Source of the DNA: Bradyrhizobium sp. dw_411
Lineage (GTDB): Bacteria; Pseudomonadota; Alphaproteobacteria; Rhizobiales; Xanthobacteraceae
Direction: 5' to 3'
Assembly (NCBI RefSeq): GCF_018449695.1
Contig: NZ_JAAVUY010000001.1
Location: forward strand, 310,001 to 374,000
DNA length: 64,000 nt
Below, piece after piece: positions 17,525-26,420 of the stretch. Position 1 is the stretch's first letter. The number at the start of each line of letters is the position of its first letter. The notes beneath the pieces were generated by a model, which saw only the letters and a list, made by a program, of their open reading frames with translations, did no database searches and had not been told where the DNA came from. The translations under genes and the position numbers were made by a program.

Positions 17525-18391
17525 TTATGCGTCGAATACGCTGCGGTAATCCCGTACAAACTGCGCCAACGAGCCCGGCTTCCGCTGCAAGATCCGCTCG
17601 ACGGTGGCGCTCGACTGATCGCCCGGGACCTCAGCATCGGCCGCAGCGACACCGAAAGCTTCGATCAGCCAGTCCGGTAGTCCGAACTTCTTCAGGTTCT
17701 CGATGAAGTCCGCCGCCGACACGTCGAGGTATTTGACCGGCCGGCCGAGGACGTCGGAAAAAACCACCGCCTGAGCGTGGCCGTCCAGCAGTTCCGGGCC
17801 ATTGAGGTCATAGGTCTGGCCGCTGTGTCCCGGAGCGGTGAGAGCCGCGACGGCGACGGCGGCGACGTCGCGGGTATCGAGCAAGGCGATTTTCTTGGCG
17901 GCAGGCCCCATCGTGAAGACACCCTGCTTGATCTGGCCCGCGCTGCCGAAGAGGTTCTGCATAAAAAAGTTTCCGCGCAGGATGGTGTAGGGAATGCCGC
18001 TGCCCTTGATCTGGCGTTCGGCTTCCGTGTTCCACACGCCGAAACCGACAGTGTGGTGCTCGGCGATTTTGCCGGACAGCTTAACGAGGCGGCCGACGCC
18101 GACCTTTTTGGCCTCGGCAAGAAGCCGTTCTTCCTGCCGCGCCGCGTAGGGAGAGCCCGGCGTGACGAGGAACAGCGTGTCGATTCCCTTGAAGGCTGCG
18201 GCGATGGTCTCGGGATTCTCGAAGTCAAGCACCACGCCCTCGATGCCGGGCTGTTGTGGGGCGGCGGCCTTGTCCTGGCTGTGGAATCCGGCGCGCGCCG
18301 CCACGCCTTTGTCGGAGAGCTGCTTGGCAACATGCTGGCCGACTTTGCCGCCCGCGGCCGTAATCAGGATTCTGGGAGTTTCGTTCGTCAT
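17525..18391 (-). CDS. NmrA-like NAD(P)-binding protein
   Basis: 288 residues. The N-terminal dinucleotide motif ITAAGGKVGQHVAKQL and the atypical-SDR body (VVLDFENPETIAAAFKGIDTLFLVTPG, then LVKLSGKIAE) fit the NmrA/QOR2-like group, which includes NAD(P)H quinone reductases and redox sensors. It lies 54 bases downstream of the ABM monooxygenase gene and probably shares its promoter, controlled by the divergent TetR regulator. A quinone-related detoxification role is inference. Confidence 0.87.
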   Translation of the reverse strand: MTNETPRILITAAGGKVGQHVAKQLSDKGVAARAGFHSQDKAAAPQQPGIEGVVLDFENPETIAAAFKGIDTLFLVTPGSPYAARQEERLLAEAKKVGVGRLVKLSGKIAEHHTVGFGVWNTEAERQIKGSGIPYTILRGNFFMQNLFGSAGQIKQGVFTMGPAAKKIALLDTRDVAAVAVAALTAPGHSGQTYDLNGPELLDGHAQAVVFSDVLGRPVKYLDVSAADFIENLKKFGLPDWLIEAFGVAAADAEVPGDQSSATVERILQRKPGSLAQFVRDYRSVFDA

Positions 18392-18445
18392 GATCGCGTC
18401 CTTTTTGGAAATCGTTGAACATTGCTGTGGCGGGGGTTTCCGGCG

Positions 18446-18817
18446 TTACTTGCCGGCGGCCGGCACCGACTTGCGGAGCACGTAGGGCACCGAATTCGAA
18501 CTGCCCGCGACCTTTACGGTCTCGGCCATCAGCGCTTTGACCTTGGGGTTTTCGCGCGCGGCCATGACCGCTTCGCGGCTTGCCCACTGGCCGTAATTGA
18601 CGATCTGCATGTGATCGAGGCTCAGGTGGAAGTTGAAGGACAGGAAGCCCGGCACATAGCGAACGGTCTCCTCTGCGGAATGCACGAGGTAGGTCAGCAC
18701 CTCCTCAGCGCGCTCGCGCGTGACCGTGTAGGTGTTGATCGTCGTGACGTGGCCGGCGTTCGGGTCGAGCGTCGTGAGGCCCGTTCTGGGGGCTGTGGTG
18801 CTGGTGTTGTTTTCCAT
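18446..18817 (-). CDS. antibiotic biosynthesis monooxygenase (ABM) domain protein
   Basis: 123 residues, one ABM-type ferredoxin-like domain: VTTINTYTVTRERAEEVLTYL, then FLSFNFHLSLDHMQIVNYGQWASREAV. These small cofactor-free proteins include quinol monooxygenases. It is the first gene after the TetR-controlled promoter and is followed by the NmrA-like gene, a pairing consistent with quinone handling. Confidence 0.87.
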   Translation of the reverse strand: MENNTSTTAPRTGLTTLDPNAGHVTTINTYTVTRERAEEVLTYLVHSAEETVRYVPGFLSFNFHLSLDHMQIVNYGQWASREAVMAARENPKVKALMAETVKVAGSSNSVPYVLRKSVPAAGK

Positions 18818-18838
18818 ATGATACCTCTTATTTCATTT

Positions 18839-18889
18839 AACGGTACGTTTCGTAAATATAAGAGTCAAGGCTTTCCTTTACGTGCCGTT
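18839..18889. promoter_or_regulatory. TetR operator candidates between ABM gene and TetR gene
   Basis: AACGGTACGTTTCGTAAA at 18839-18856 contains the palindrome TACG-TTT-CGTA. A second element, TTTACGTGCCGTT at 18877-18889, is in reverse orientation (AACGGCACGTAAA), sharing AACGGNACGT. This is a typical layout for an autoregulated TetR divergon. Confidence 0.7.
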
Positions 18890-18905
18890 CTGTTAAGATA
18901 CGGAG

Positions 18906-19511
18906 ATGAAGACAAATTCGCCTGCGCGGACCCGGACGGGTCGGCCGCCTGGCGCTGCGGCGGAATCACATGCGGCGATCATGGACGCCGTTTTTGCGCT
19001 GCTGCAGGAGGGTCCGGCCAAGGACCTGACAATGGAGGCGGTGGCTAAGAGGGCCGGCGTCGGCAAGCCCACGCTCTATAAGTGGTGGCCTTCAAAGGCC
19101 GCGCTCATCATGGCCATGTTCCATGAGCGGATTGCCGTCGCGGTGAAGGCTCCCGCATCTGCCGCGACGGCGGAAGAGGCGCTTCGGACCACGATGCGCC
19201 GCTTGATAACGGGGCTCAACGGCCTCTTCGGGAAGGTTCTGGCTGATCTGATCGCGGAGGGCCAGGGCAATCCCGCCCTTCTGCGGGACCTGTTTGAAGA
19301 TCATATCAGGGCTCGGCAGGCGGCCGATATCGCCGAGATCGAGCGCGCACAGGCGACAGGCGAGTTTACAGCCGCGGTCAATCCGGCGCAGCTGATCGAC
19401 ATGCTTTTCGGCTCGCTGATTTACAGGCGTCTGCTGGGTTTGCCTCTGACTGAACAATACGGGGACGCGCTGATCGACGCGGCTCTGCGGGGCGCTTGGC
19501 CAAGGAACTGA
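18906..19511 (+). CDS. TetR/AcrR family regulator
   Basis: 201 residues. The helix-turn-helix is classic (MEAVAKRAGVGKPTLYKWW) and the C-terminal domain resembles TetR_C_11-like regulators (RRLITGLNGLFGKVLADLIAEGQGN, landmark LADLIAEGQ). Divergent from the ABM-NmrA pair, with operator-like repeats in the 88-base spacer, so most likely their repressor. Confidence 0.93.
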   Translation: MKTNSPARTRTGRPPGAAAESHAAIMDAVFALLQEGPAKDLTMEAVAKRAGVGKPTLYKWWPSKAALIMAMFHERIAVAVKAPASAATAEEALRTTMRRLITGLNGLFGKVLADLIAEGQGNPALLRDLFEDHIRARQAADIAEIERAQATGEFTAAVNPAQLIDMLFGSLIYRRLLGLPLTEQYGDALIDAALRGAWPRN

Positions 19512-19916
19512 GTCGACATCCTATGATCGTTCATTTGCCCGCGGTGTCTGCTGTGCAGACCCAACAGAGAGTACCGTCGGTGCGGAGGGCGCCTCTGTTG
19601 GTAGCTTGCGCAAGGCGCCCAACGTCATTCCCGCGCTGGCGCTGTTTATCATCGGCCTAACCGCCCCTTGCGCTATGGTGGCCGGTCAGGTGGCTGGTCG
19701 CGCGTGTGCCGTTTCTCGCCCGCGCGAGCGAACGCTCTGCCGTCGGTGTCGAGAGCATCGGCACCTGCAGGCAAGGCTTGGCCGCTGGCGATCGCGCGAC
19801 CATTGCGCGGGAACTGTGGCCGGAAGAAAGCTACCCGTCCTCTATCAAGAGGTGTCGCGAGATCTTCGCCGCCCTTATGGGAGAGGGAGTGCATCTTCGT
19901 TTGCGGCAATACTCAG
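19512..19916. other. gene-free stretch next to intact MFS copy
   Basis: About 400 bases between convergent genes. Reading frames run through it on the plus strand but none has a ribosome site or recognisable motif, and composition is mixed. It may be debris of whatever event placed this accessory block beside the transporter. I recognise nothing in it. Confidence 0.35.
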
Positions 19917-21218
19917 CTAAGCATCCGCGTGCAAAACGCGGCCGCGTGTCTCCGGCAATGCAAAGGCGGCGATGAAGAACACGCCGTAGGCGACGACCGC
20001 GAAAATCGCGATGGCGTTGCCAAGCGAGGTCTCGGTCGAGAGCGCGCCGACCAAAAACGGGAACAATGCGCCGATGCCGCGCCCGAAATTATAGCAGAAG
20101 CCCTGGCCCGATCCGCGCAGCCGGGTCGGATAGAGTTCGGTCAGGAACGCGCCGACGCCGGAGAAATAACCGGACGCGAAAAAACCAAGCGGGAAGCCGA
20201 GCAGCCACAGGATCTCATTGGTCAGTGGCAACTGCGTATAGAGCAGGATCACGGCAATCGCGCCGATCGAAAAGATCAGGAACAAATTGCGCCGGCCGAT
20301 GCGGTCGGCGAGCCATGCGCCAACGAGATAACCGACGAACGAGCCGATGATCAGCGCCGCGAGATAGCCGGTAGAACTGACGATCGAGAGTTTACGCTCG
20401 GTGGTGAGAAAGCGCGGCACCCAGAAAGTGATGGCGTAATAGCCGCCCTGACATCCCGTTGCCATCAGCGACGCCAAGATCGTGGTCTTGAGCATCGGGC
20501 TTGCGAAAATCTCCAGCAGCGAAGGCCGTTCGCCCGACGCTTCCTGCTTGGCGCGGGTTGCGGCGGCGATTTCGGGCTCGACGACATAGCGACGCAGGAA
20601 GAACACCAGCAGTGCCGGCAGCGCGCCGATCGCAAACATCCAGCGCCAGGCGATCTCGGGCGGCAAATACGAGAACAGCACGGCCTGTGACAATACCGCG
20701 AGGCCCCAGCCGACGGCCCAGCCCGATTGTACCGAGCCAACCGCGCGGCCGCGATATTGCGGGCGGATCGCTTCGCCCATCAGCACGGCGCCGGCGGCCC
20801 ATTCGCCGCCGAAACCGAGGCCAAGCACGGCCCTCGCGATCAGGAGTTGATCGAAATTCTGCACGAAAGCGCAGACCAGCGAGAAAAACGAGAACCAGAG
20901 GATCGTGAATTGCAGGGTTTTGACCCGCCCGATACGGTCGGCGAGATAGCCGCCAAGCCAGCCGCCGATCGCGGAGGACAGCAGCGTCACCGTGCCCGCC
21001 AGGCCCGCGGTGCCGGGATCGACCTTCCACAGCGCGATGATGGTGCCGACCACCAGCGGATAGATCATGAAATCCATGCCGTCGAGCGCCCAGCCGGCCG
21101 CGCAGGCCCAGAACGTCCGCCGCTCCGGCAGGTGCATGTCGCGATAGAAGGCGAGCAGGCTGGTGTCTTCGATGGCAGCGACTTCGATCGCTCCCGATGG
21201 CTCAACAGTGCTGCTCAT
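19917..21218 (-). CDS. MFS transporter, SHS/metabolite:H+ symporter type
   Basis: 433 residues, twelve predicted helices. MFS motif A copies (LADRIGRVKTL and LADRIGRRNLF), the early GWALDGMDFMIYPL and LGLGFGGEWAAGAVLMGE are characteristic of sugar/carboxylate:H+ symporters of the SHS or related families. The likely substrate is a small organic acid. A truncated sister copy lies at 16005. It is transcribed in the same direction as ggt, 141 bases upstream on this strand. Confidence 0.92.
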   Translation of the reverse strand: MSSTVEPSGAIEVAAIEDTSLLAFYRDMHLPERRTFWACAAGWALDGMDFMIYPLVVGTIIALWKVDPGTAGLAGTVTLLSSAIGGWLGGYLADRIGRVKTLQFTILWFSFFSLVCAFVQNFDQLLIARAVLGLGFGGEWAAGAVLMGEAIRPQYRGRAVGSVQSGWAVGWGLAVLSQAVLFSYLPPEIAWRWMFAIGALPALLVFFLRRYVVEPEIAAATRAKQEASGERPSLLEIFASPMLKTTILASLMATGCQGGYYAITFWVPRFLTTERKLSIVSSTGYLAALIIGSFVGYLVGAWLADRIGRRNLFLIFSIGAIAVILLYTQLPLTNEILWLLGFPLGFFASGYFSGVGAFLTELYPTRLRGSGQGFCYNFGRGIGALFPFLVGALSTETSLGNAIAIFAVVAYGVFFIAAFALPETRGRVLHADA

Positions 21219-21359
21219 AGCGGACGTTCCCTCGGAAAATTTTCCCGGCCATTTTCATGCCTGCGGCGGCCGGTTGGAGCGCAGGTGAGAGAACTTCTAC
21301 GCCGATCCCAGGCAGAGGCAAAGGTGCAGGCAAATCCGCAATCGGTTGACCTAACGGGG

Positions 21360-23102
21360 TTATTGCCCCGCGGCGCCCGCGCCACGGTTGCGCGGATCGG
21401 GGGCGCCGAGCAATCCCTGATCGGTCACGGCGATCGAATTGGCCGAGGTTCGTCCCAAAGGCTCGATCACGCGATGGCCCTTGGCCCGCAGCGCGGCCAG
21501 TGTTTCCTCCGTAAAGCCGTGCTCGACCCGCACTTCATCGGGCAGCCATTGGTGATGCACACGCGGCGCGGCGACCGCGACCGCGACGTCCATTTTGTAA
21601 TCGAGCACGTTCACGATTACCTGCAGCACCGCGGAGATGATGCGGCTGCCGCCCGGCGAACCCGTCACCAGAACCGGTTTGCCGTCTTTCAATACGATAG
21701 TGGGCGACATCGACGACAGCGGCCGCTTGCCGGGGCCGGGCAGGTTCGCCTCAAATCCGACCAGCCCAAACGCATTGGATGCGCCGGGCGCGGCGGTGAA
21801 ATCGTCGAGCTCGTTATTGAGCAGCACGCCAGTGCCTTCAGCAACGAGGCCGACGCCGTAATTGAAATTCAGCGTGTAGGTGTTGCTGACGGCATTGCCC
21901 GCGCCGTCGACCACAGAAAAATGCGTGGTGTTATCGCCCTCATGCGGTGGCAGCGCCGACAGCGCGTCGGTCCACGGCGTCGCGCGGTCGAGATCGATGC
22001 TGGCGCGTTGCTTGGCTGCGTAATCCTTTGAGGTCAGCGTCGCCACCGGCACTTTGACGAAGGCGGGATCGCCGAGATAACGAGCGCGGTCGGCGTAAGC
22101 GCGCTTCATCGCCTCGATCAGGACATGCAGCGAGGGCGCCGAACCCTGCCTCATCTCGGCCATCGGAAAACCCTCGAGGATATTAAGGGTTTCCAGCAGC
22201 ACGACGCCGCCGGACGACGGTAGCGGCATCGAGACGACGTCATAGCCGCGATAGCTGCCGCGCATCGGCGCCCGGATGATCGGCTGATACGATTTCAGAT
22301 CGTCCAGCGTCATGATGCCGCCGGCCTCGCCAATGCCCTTCACCAGCTTTTCTGCAACCGGGCCCTGGTAAAATCCGCGCGGTCCCTGTTCGGCTATTGC
22401 CGAGAGAGTCGCCGCCAGATCGGCCTGAACCAACAGGTCGCCATCCTGCAGGGCCGCGCCGTCCTTGCGGGAAAATATCTTGATGGTCGATGGCCAGCGT
22501 GCCAGCCGGCCGCGCTCTTCGGGCATCGCGTCGGCGACATCGTCAGTGACGATAAATCCGTCGCGGGCCAGCGCGATGGCCGGCTTCAGCAATTCCGCCA
22601 GCGTAAACTTGCCCGAGCCGTATTTTTCCAGCGCCAGGCTCAATCCCGCGACGGAGCCGGGAACGCCGATGCCAAGCGCGGAGTCGCGTGACTTGGCGAT
22701 ATCGGGCTTGCCATCGGGTCCGAGAAAAATCGTCGGCGTCGTGGCGGCCGGCGCGGTCTCGCGGTAATCGATCGTGACGTCCTCGCCGCGCTCCCGGTGG
22801 ATCACCATAAATCCGCCGCCGCCAAGGTTGCCCGCGCGCGGATAGGTCACGGCCAGCGCAAAACCGGAGGCCACCGCCGCATCGACCGCATTGCCGCCGC
22901 GCTTGAGTACATCGGCGCCGACGCGTGACGCGATTTTCTCCTGCGTCACTACCATGCCGTGTTCGGCGACAACGGGATGAATCGTGTCGGCGGCAGCAGG
23001 CGTGTAGAAGTTGCTATGTTGCTGCTGCGCCGCTGCAGGGATCGCCCATGCGGCGACGAGCATGATGGTTAGCAATGTCCTGCGCATTCCTGCTGTGGTC
23101 AT
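21360..23102 (-). CDS. ggt: gamma-glutamyltransferase (glutathione hydrolase)
   Basis: 580 residues, the normal length. It has a Sec signal peptide (LLTIMLVAAWAIPAAAQ), so periplasmic. The proenzyme cleavage and nucleophile Thr is in GDNTTHFSVVD. Other landmarks are GGGGFMVIHRERG-like GGGGFMVIH, PLPSSGGVVLLE, and GSPGGSRIISAVLQV. It hydrolyses or transpeptidates glutathione, allowing recycling of its amino acids. The downstream MFS gene could take up a related metabolite (inference). Confidence 0.95.
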   Translation of the reverse strand: MTTAGMRRTLLTIMLVAAWAIPAAAQQQHSNFYTPAAADTIHPVVAEHGMVVTQEKIASRVGADVLKRGGNAVDAAVASGFALAVTYPRAGNLGGGGFMVIHRERGEDVTIDYRETAPAATTPTIFLGPDGKPDIAKSRDSALGIGVPGSVAGLSLALEKYGSGKFTLAELLKPAIALARDGFIVTDDVADAMPEERGRLARWPSTIKIFSRKDGAALQDGDLLVQADLAATLSAIAEQGPRGFYQGPVAEKLVKGIGEAGGIMTLDDLKSYQPIIRAPMRGSYRGYDVVSMPLPSSGGVVLLETLNILEGFPMAEMRQGSAPSLHVLIEAMKRAYADRARYLGDPAFVKVPVATLTSKDYAAKQRASIDLDRATPWTDALSALPPHEGDNTTHFSVVDGAGNAVSNTYTLNFNYGVGLVAEGTGVLLNNELDDFTAAPGASNAFGLVGFEANLPGPGKRPLSSMSPTIVLKDGKPVLVTGSPGGSRIISAVLQVIVNVLDYKMDVAVAVAAPRVHHQWLPDEVRVEHGFTEETLAALRAKGHRVIEPLGRTSANSIAVTDQGLLGAPDPRNRGAGAAGQ

Positions 23103-23230
23103 CTAAAATCCATCGCGGGTTGAAGTCGGTTGAAGATTCGAAAACGTGAGGCCATTGCCGCCGCCAATGCTATATGGGTTCCTTTAGCCGGGCAAAACGC
23201 CTCCTCGTGATTTAGCAGGACATTTCGAGC

Positions 23231-24631
23231 ATGGCGGTCGTCACTTCGGATCCAGCCACTTCAGATTCGGGCATTGCGGATAAACCGCGGACCTATCCGC
23301 CGCGCTCGGCGGTTATTAGCTGGATCTTCTTCGATTGGGCCGCGCAGCCCTATTTCACCCTGATTACCACCTTTGTCTTCGCACCCTATTTCGCGACTCA
23401 TGTCGCGGCGAATCCCGCCAGCGGGCAATCGCTGTGGGGCTTTGCCACCGCGGCTGCGGGTCTGATCATTGCATTGTCGTCGCCGGTATTGGGTGCCATC
23501 GCTGACGCCAGCGGCCGTCGCAAGCCATGGATTGCGGGATTCGGCGCGCTATTGGTGATCGGCTCCTGCCTGATGTGGTTCGGCAAGCCCGGAGATCCCG
23601 GCGTCATTCCGCCGCTGCTGTTCGCCTATGCGTTGGCCACGATCGGGGCTGAATTCGCCACCGTGTTCAACAACGCGATGATGCCGACGCTGGTGCCGCC
23701 GGACAAGATCGGGCGGTTATCAGGGACCGGATGGGCGACCGGCTATATCGGCGGTATCTTCAGTCTCATTCTCGTGCTCGGCTTTCTCGCCGCCAATCCC
23801 GAGACCGGACGTACGTTGTTCGGATTGATGCCGCTGTTCGGTCTCGATCCCGTCTCGCATCAGGGCGATCGCATCAGCGGGCCGCTGACCGGTGTCTGGT
23901 TCATCATCTTTGTGCTGCCGATGTTCTTGCTGACGCCGGATTATCCCGCCAGGCACTCGGCGCGCGACGCCTTGCGCGAGGGATTGAGCGAACTCAAGGA
24001 TAGCTTACGTGAATTGCCGCAACAGAAATCGATGGCGGCGTTTCTGCTCGCCAACATGATCTACACCGATGGCCTGGTGTCGCTGTTCGCGTTCGGCGGT
24101 ATCTATGCGGCGGGGACGTTCGGCTGGAACACGATCCAGATCGGCACCTTCGGAATCATCCTGGCGATCGCCGGCACTTTCGGGGCGTGGCTCGGCGGCA
24201 AGCTCGATGATTCCTTAGGACCAAAGCGCGTGATCGCGGGCAGCATGTTGCTGCTGCTGTTGGCGATCATCGCGATCCTGCTGGTGGACAAGGATTCGAT
24301 CCTGTTCATCAAGGTCGCAGCGCCAGCGTCCGGTGGCGCGCTGTTTTCCGGCGCCGCTGAGCGCGCCTATCTGGTGCTGGGATGCCTGATCGGCGCGGCC
24401 GGCGGCCCGCTGCAGGCGGCATCGCGCACGCTGTTGATACGGCTGGCGCCGAAAGATCGCATCGCGCAGTATTTCGGACTGTTCGCGCTGACCGGAAAAG
24501 TCACGTCCTTCATCGGGCCGCTGCTGATCGGTATCGTCACCGCGGTAACCGCCAGCCAGAAGGCCGGCATGGCGGTGCTGGTGTTGTTTTTCGTCGGAGG
24601 GCTGGGATTGTTGGGGAGGGTGAAAGATTGA
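23231..24631 (+). CDS. MFS transporter, UMF1/Atg22-like
   Basis: 466 residues. The opening VISWIFFDWAAQPYFTLITTFVFAPYF is the signature of the UMF1/Atg22 family (DWA-Q-P-F), and NAMMPTLVPPDKIGRLSGTGWATGYIGG confirms it (landmarks FFDWAAQPYF and SGTGWATGY). Twelve helices are expected. Substrate unknown; yeast Atg22 effluxes amino acids from vacuoles. It is divergent from ggt, whose start is 128 bases away. Confidence 0.92.
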   Translation: MAVVTSDPATSDSGIADKPRTYPPRSAVISWIFFDWAAQPYFTLITTFVFAPYFATHVAANPASGQSLWGFATAAAGLIIALSSPVLGAIADASGRRKPWIAGFGALLVIGSCLMWFGKPGDPGVIPPLLFAYALATIGAEFATVFNNAMMPTLVPPDKIGRLSGTGWATGYIGGIFSLILVLGFLAANPETGRTLFGLMPLFGLDPVSHQGDRISGPLTGVWFIIFVLPMFLLTPDYPARHSARDALREGLSELKDSLRELPQQKSMAAFLLANMIYTDGLVSLFAFGGIYAAGTFGWNTIQIGTFGIILAIAGTFGAWLGGKLDDSLGPKRVIAGSMLLLLLAIIAILLVDKDSILFIKVAAPASGGALFSGAAERAYLVLGCLIGAAGGPLQAASRTLLIRLAPKDRIAQYFGLFALTGKVTSFIGPLLIGIVTAVTASQKAGMAVLVLFFVGGLGLLGRVKD

Positions 24632-24639
24632 TTTTCCCT

Positions 24640-24731
24640 CGTCATGCCCGGGCTTGACCGGGGCATCCATCGTGCTTTGAAGATCTCGTTACGAAGGAGA
24701 TGGATTGCCGGGTCAAGCCCGGCAATGACGG
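24640..24731. repeat. palindromic repeat, CCCGGGCTTGAC family
   Basis: Outer arms CGTCATGCCCGGGCTTGACC and GGTCAAGCCCGGCAATGACG pair imperfectly around an inner region with CATCCATCG and GATGGATTG. It lies between the convergent UMF1 and purH genes, where it could end both transcripts. Confidence 0.85.
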
Positions 24732-24734
24732 CGT

Positions 24735-26327
24735 TTAATGCCTGAAATGCCGCACGCCGGTAAACACCATCGCGATCCCGGCATCATCGGCGGCTTTGAT
24801 CACTTCGTCGTCGCGGATCGATCCGCCGGGCTGAATCACCGCGGTCGCGCCGGCTTCGATCGCGACGAGCAATCCATCGGCAAATGGAAAGAATGCATCC
24901 GACGCCACCACGGACCCCTTGGTCATGGGGGCCGCAAGTTTCAATTCATCGGCGGCGTCCTGTGCCTTGCGCGCGGCGATGCGCGCGGAATCGACCCGGC
25001 TCATCTGTCCGGCGCCGATGCCGACGGTTGCGAGATCCTTGACGTAGACGATGGTGTTGGATTTGACGTGCTTGGCGACCCGAAATGCGAATTTGAGGTC
25101 GCGTAACTCGGCCTCGGTCGGCGCGCGTTTGGTCGCGACCTTCAGCGTCATGCCGTCGACCGTGGCATTGTCGCGACTCTGCACCAGCAGTCCGCCGGCC
25201 ACGGTTTTCGCCGTCAGTCCGATCGCGCGCGGATCCGGCAGCGCGCCCGCCACCAGCAGCCGCAGATTTTTCTTCGCGGAAACGATCGCGATGGCTTCTT
25301 CGGTGGCATCGGGTGCGATGATCACTTCGGTGAAGATTTCAGTGATCGCGCGCGCGGCATCGGCATCCAGTGTCTGGTTCAGCGCGACGATGCCGCCGAA
25401 GGCCGACGTCGAATCGCAGGCCAGCGCCTTGCGGTAGGCGCTGATCAGGTCTTTGCCTTCGGCCACGCCGCAGGGATTCGCATGCTTGACGATGACGCAG
25501 GCGGCCGTGCGCGCCGCGTCGAACTCGGCGAGGCATTCATACGCCGCGTCGGTGTCGTTGATGTTGTTGTAGGACAGCTCCTTGCCCTGAAGCTGCCGTG
25601 CGGTCGCAACGCCCGGACGCTTGTCGGGCGTACGATAGAACGCCGCGGTCTGATGCGGGTTCTCGCCATAGCGTAACGCCTGAATCAGGCGGCCACCAAA
25701 GGCGCGGAAATCCGGCGCCTCGGTCTTGAGTTCGTTGGCGAACCAGTTCGAGATCGCGGCGTCATAGGCCGCGGTGCGGGCATAGGCCTTGGCGGCCAGC
25801 CGCCGCCGCAGCGTCAGCGTGGTCGCGCCTTGGTTGGCGGCGAGTTCGTCGAGCACGGCCTGATAATCGGCGGCTTCGACGACGACGGCGACATCGTCAT
25901 GGTTCTTGGCCGCGGCGCGGATCATCGCCGGGCCGCCGATGTCGATATTCTCGATGCACTCCTCGAAGTCCGCGCCCTTATCGACGGTCGCTTCGAACGG
26001 ATAGAGATTGACCACCAACAGATCGATCGGCGCGATGTCGTGGTTCTTCATGGCTTGCGCATGTTCGGCATTGTCGCGGATCGCCAGGAGACCGCCATGC
26101 ACTTTCGGGTGCAGGGTCTTGACCCTGCCGTCCATCATCTCCGGAAACCCGGTCAGTTCCGAAACGTCCCGTACCTTCAATCCGGCAGCGGCAATGGCCT
26201 TGGCAGTGCCGCCAGTGGAGACGAGATCGACGCCGTGGCCGGCCAGCGCGCGGGCGAATTCGATCAGTCCGGATTTATCGGAAACGGACAGCAATGCGCG
26301 GGTGACGCGGCGCGGGTGATCGGTCAT
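24735..26327 (-). CDS. purH: bifunctional AICAR formyltransferase/IMP cyclohydrolase
   Basis: 530 residues, full length. The N-terminal IMP cyclohydrolase (MGS-like) domain begins [19 protein letters not shown] and contains STGGTAKAI and [13 protein letters not shown]. The C-terminal AICAR transformylase domain has the catalytic KHANPCGVA and ends near [10 protein letters not shown] and [11 protein letters not shown]. It performs the last two steps of IMP synthesis. It lies downstream of rsmB and the heparinase-like gene in the conserved Nitrobacteraceae order. Confidence 0.98.
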   Translation of the reverse strand: MTDHPRRVTRALLSVSDKSGLIEFARALAGHGVDLVSTGGTAKAIAAAGLKVRDVSELTGFPEMMDGRVKTLHPKVHGGLLAIRDNAEHAQAMKNHDIAPIDLLVVNLYPFEATVDKGADFEECIENIDIGGPAMIRAAAKNHDDVAVVVEAADYQAVLDELAANQGATTLTLRRRLAAKAYARTAAYDAAISNWFANELKTEAPDFRAFGGRLIQALRYGENPHQTAAFYRTPDKRPGVATARQLQGKELSYNNINDTDAAYECLAEFDAARTAACVIVKHANPCGVAEGKDLISAYRKALACDSTSAFGGIVALNQTLDADAARAITEIFTEVIIAPDATEEAIAIVSAKKNLRLLVAGALPDPRAIGLTAKTVAGGLLVQSRDNATVDGMTLKVATKRAPTEAELRDLKFAFRVAKHVKSNTIVYVKDLATVGIGAGQMSRVDSARIAARKAQDAADELKLAAPMTKGSVVASDAFFPFADGLLVAIEAGATAVIQPGGSIRDDEVIKAADDAGIAMVFTGVRHFRH

Positions 26328-26420
26328 GTCGTGGTCCTATCTGGCAAGCCCGCCCGGTAGCACGGTTTGGGCGGCAGCGAAACCGTAGCTCGGCAACGGA
26401 TAATACCTTGGCCACATTTA

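Noticed and set aside
20727..22031. 434-codon plus-strand open frame
   Set aside because: Antisense to the MFS and ggt genes; composition is not protein-like.
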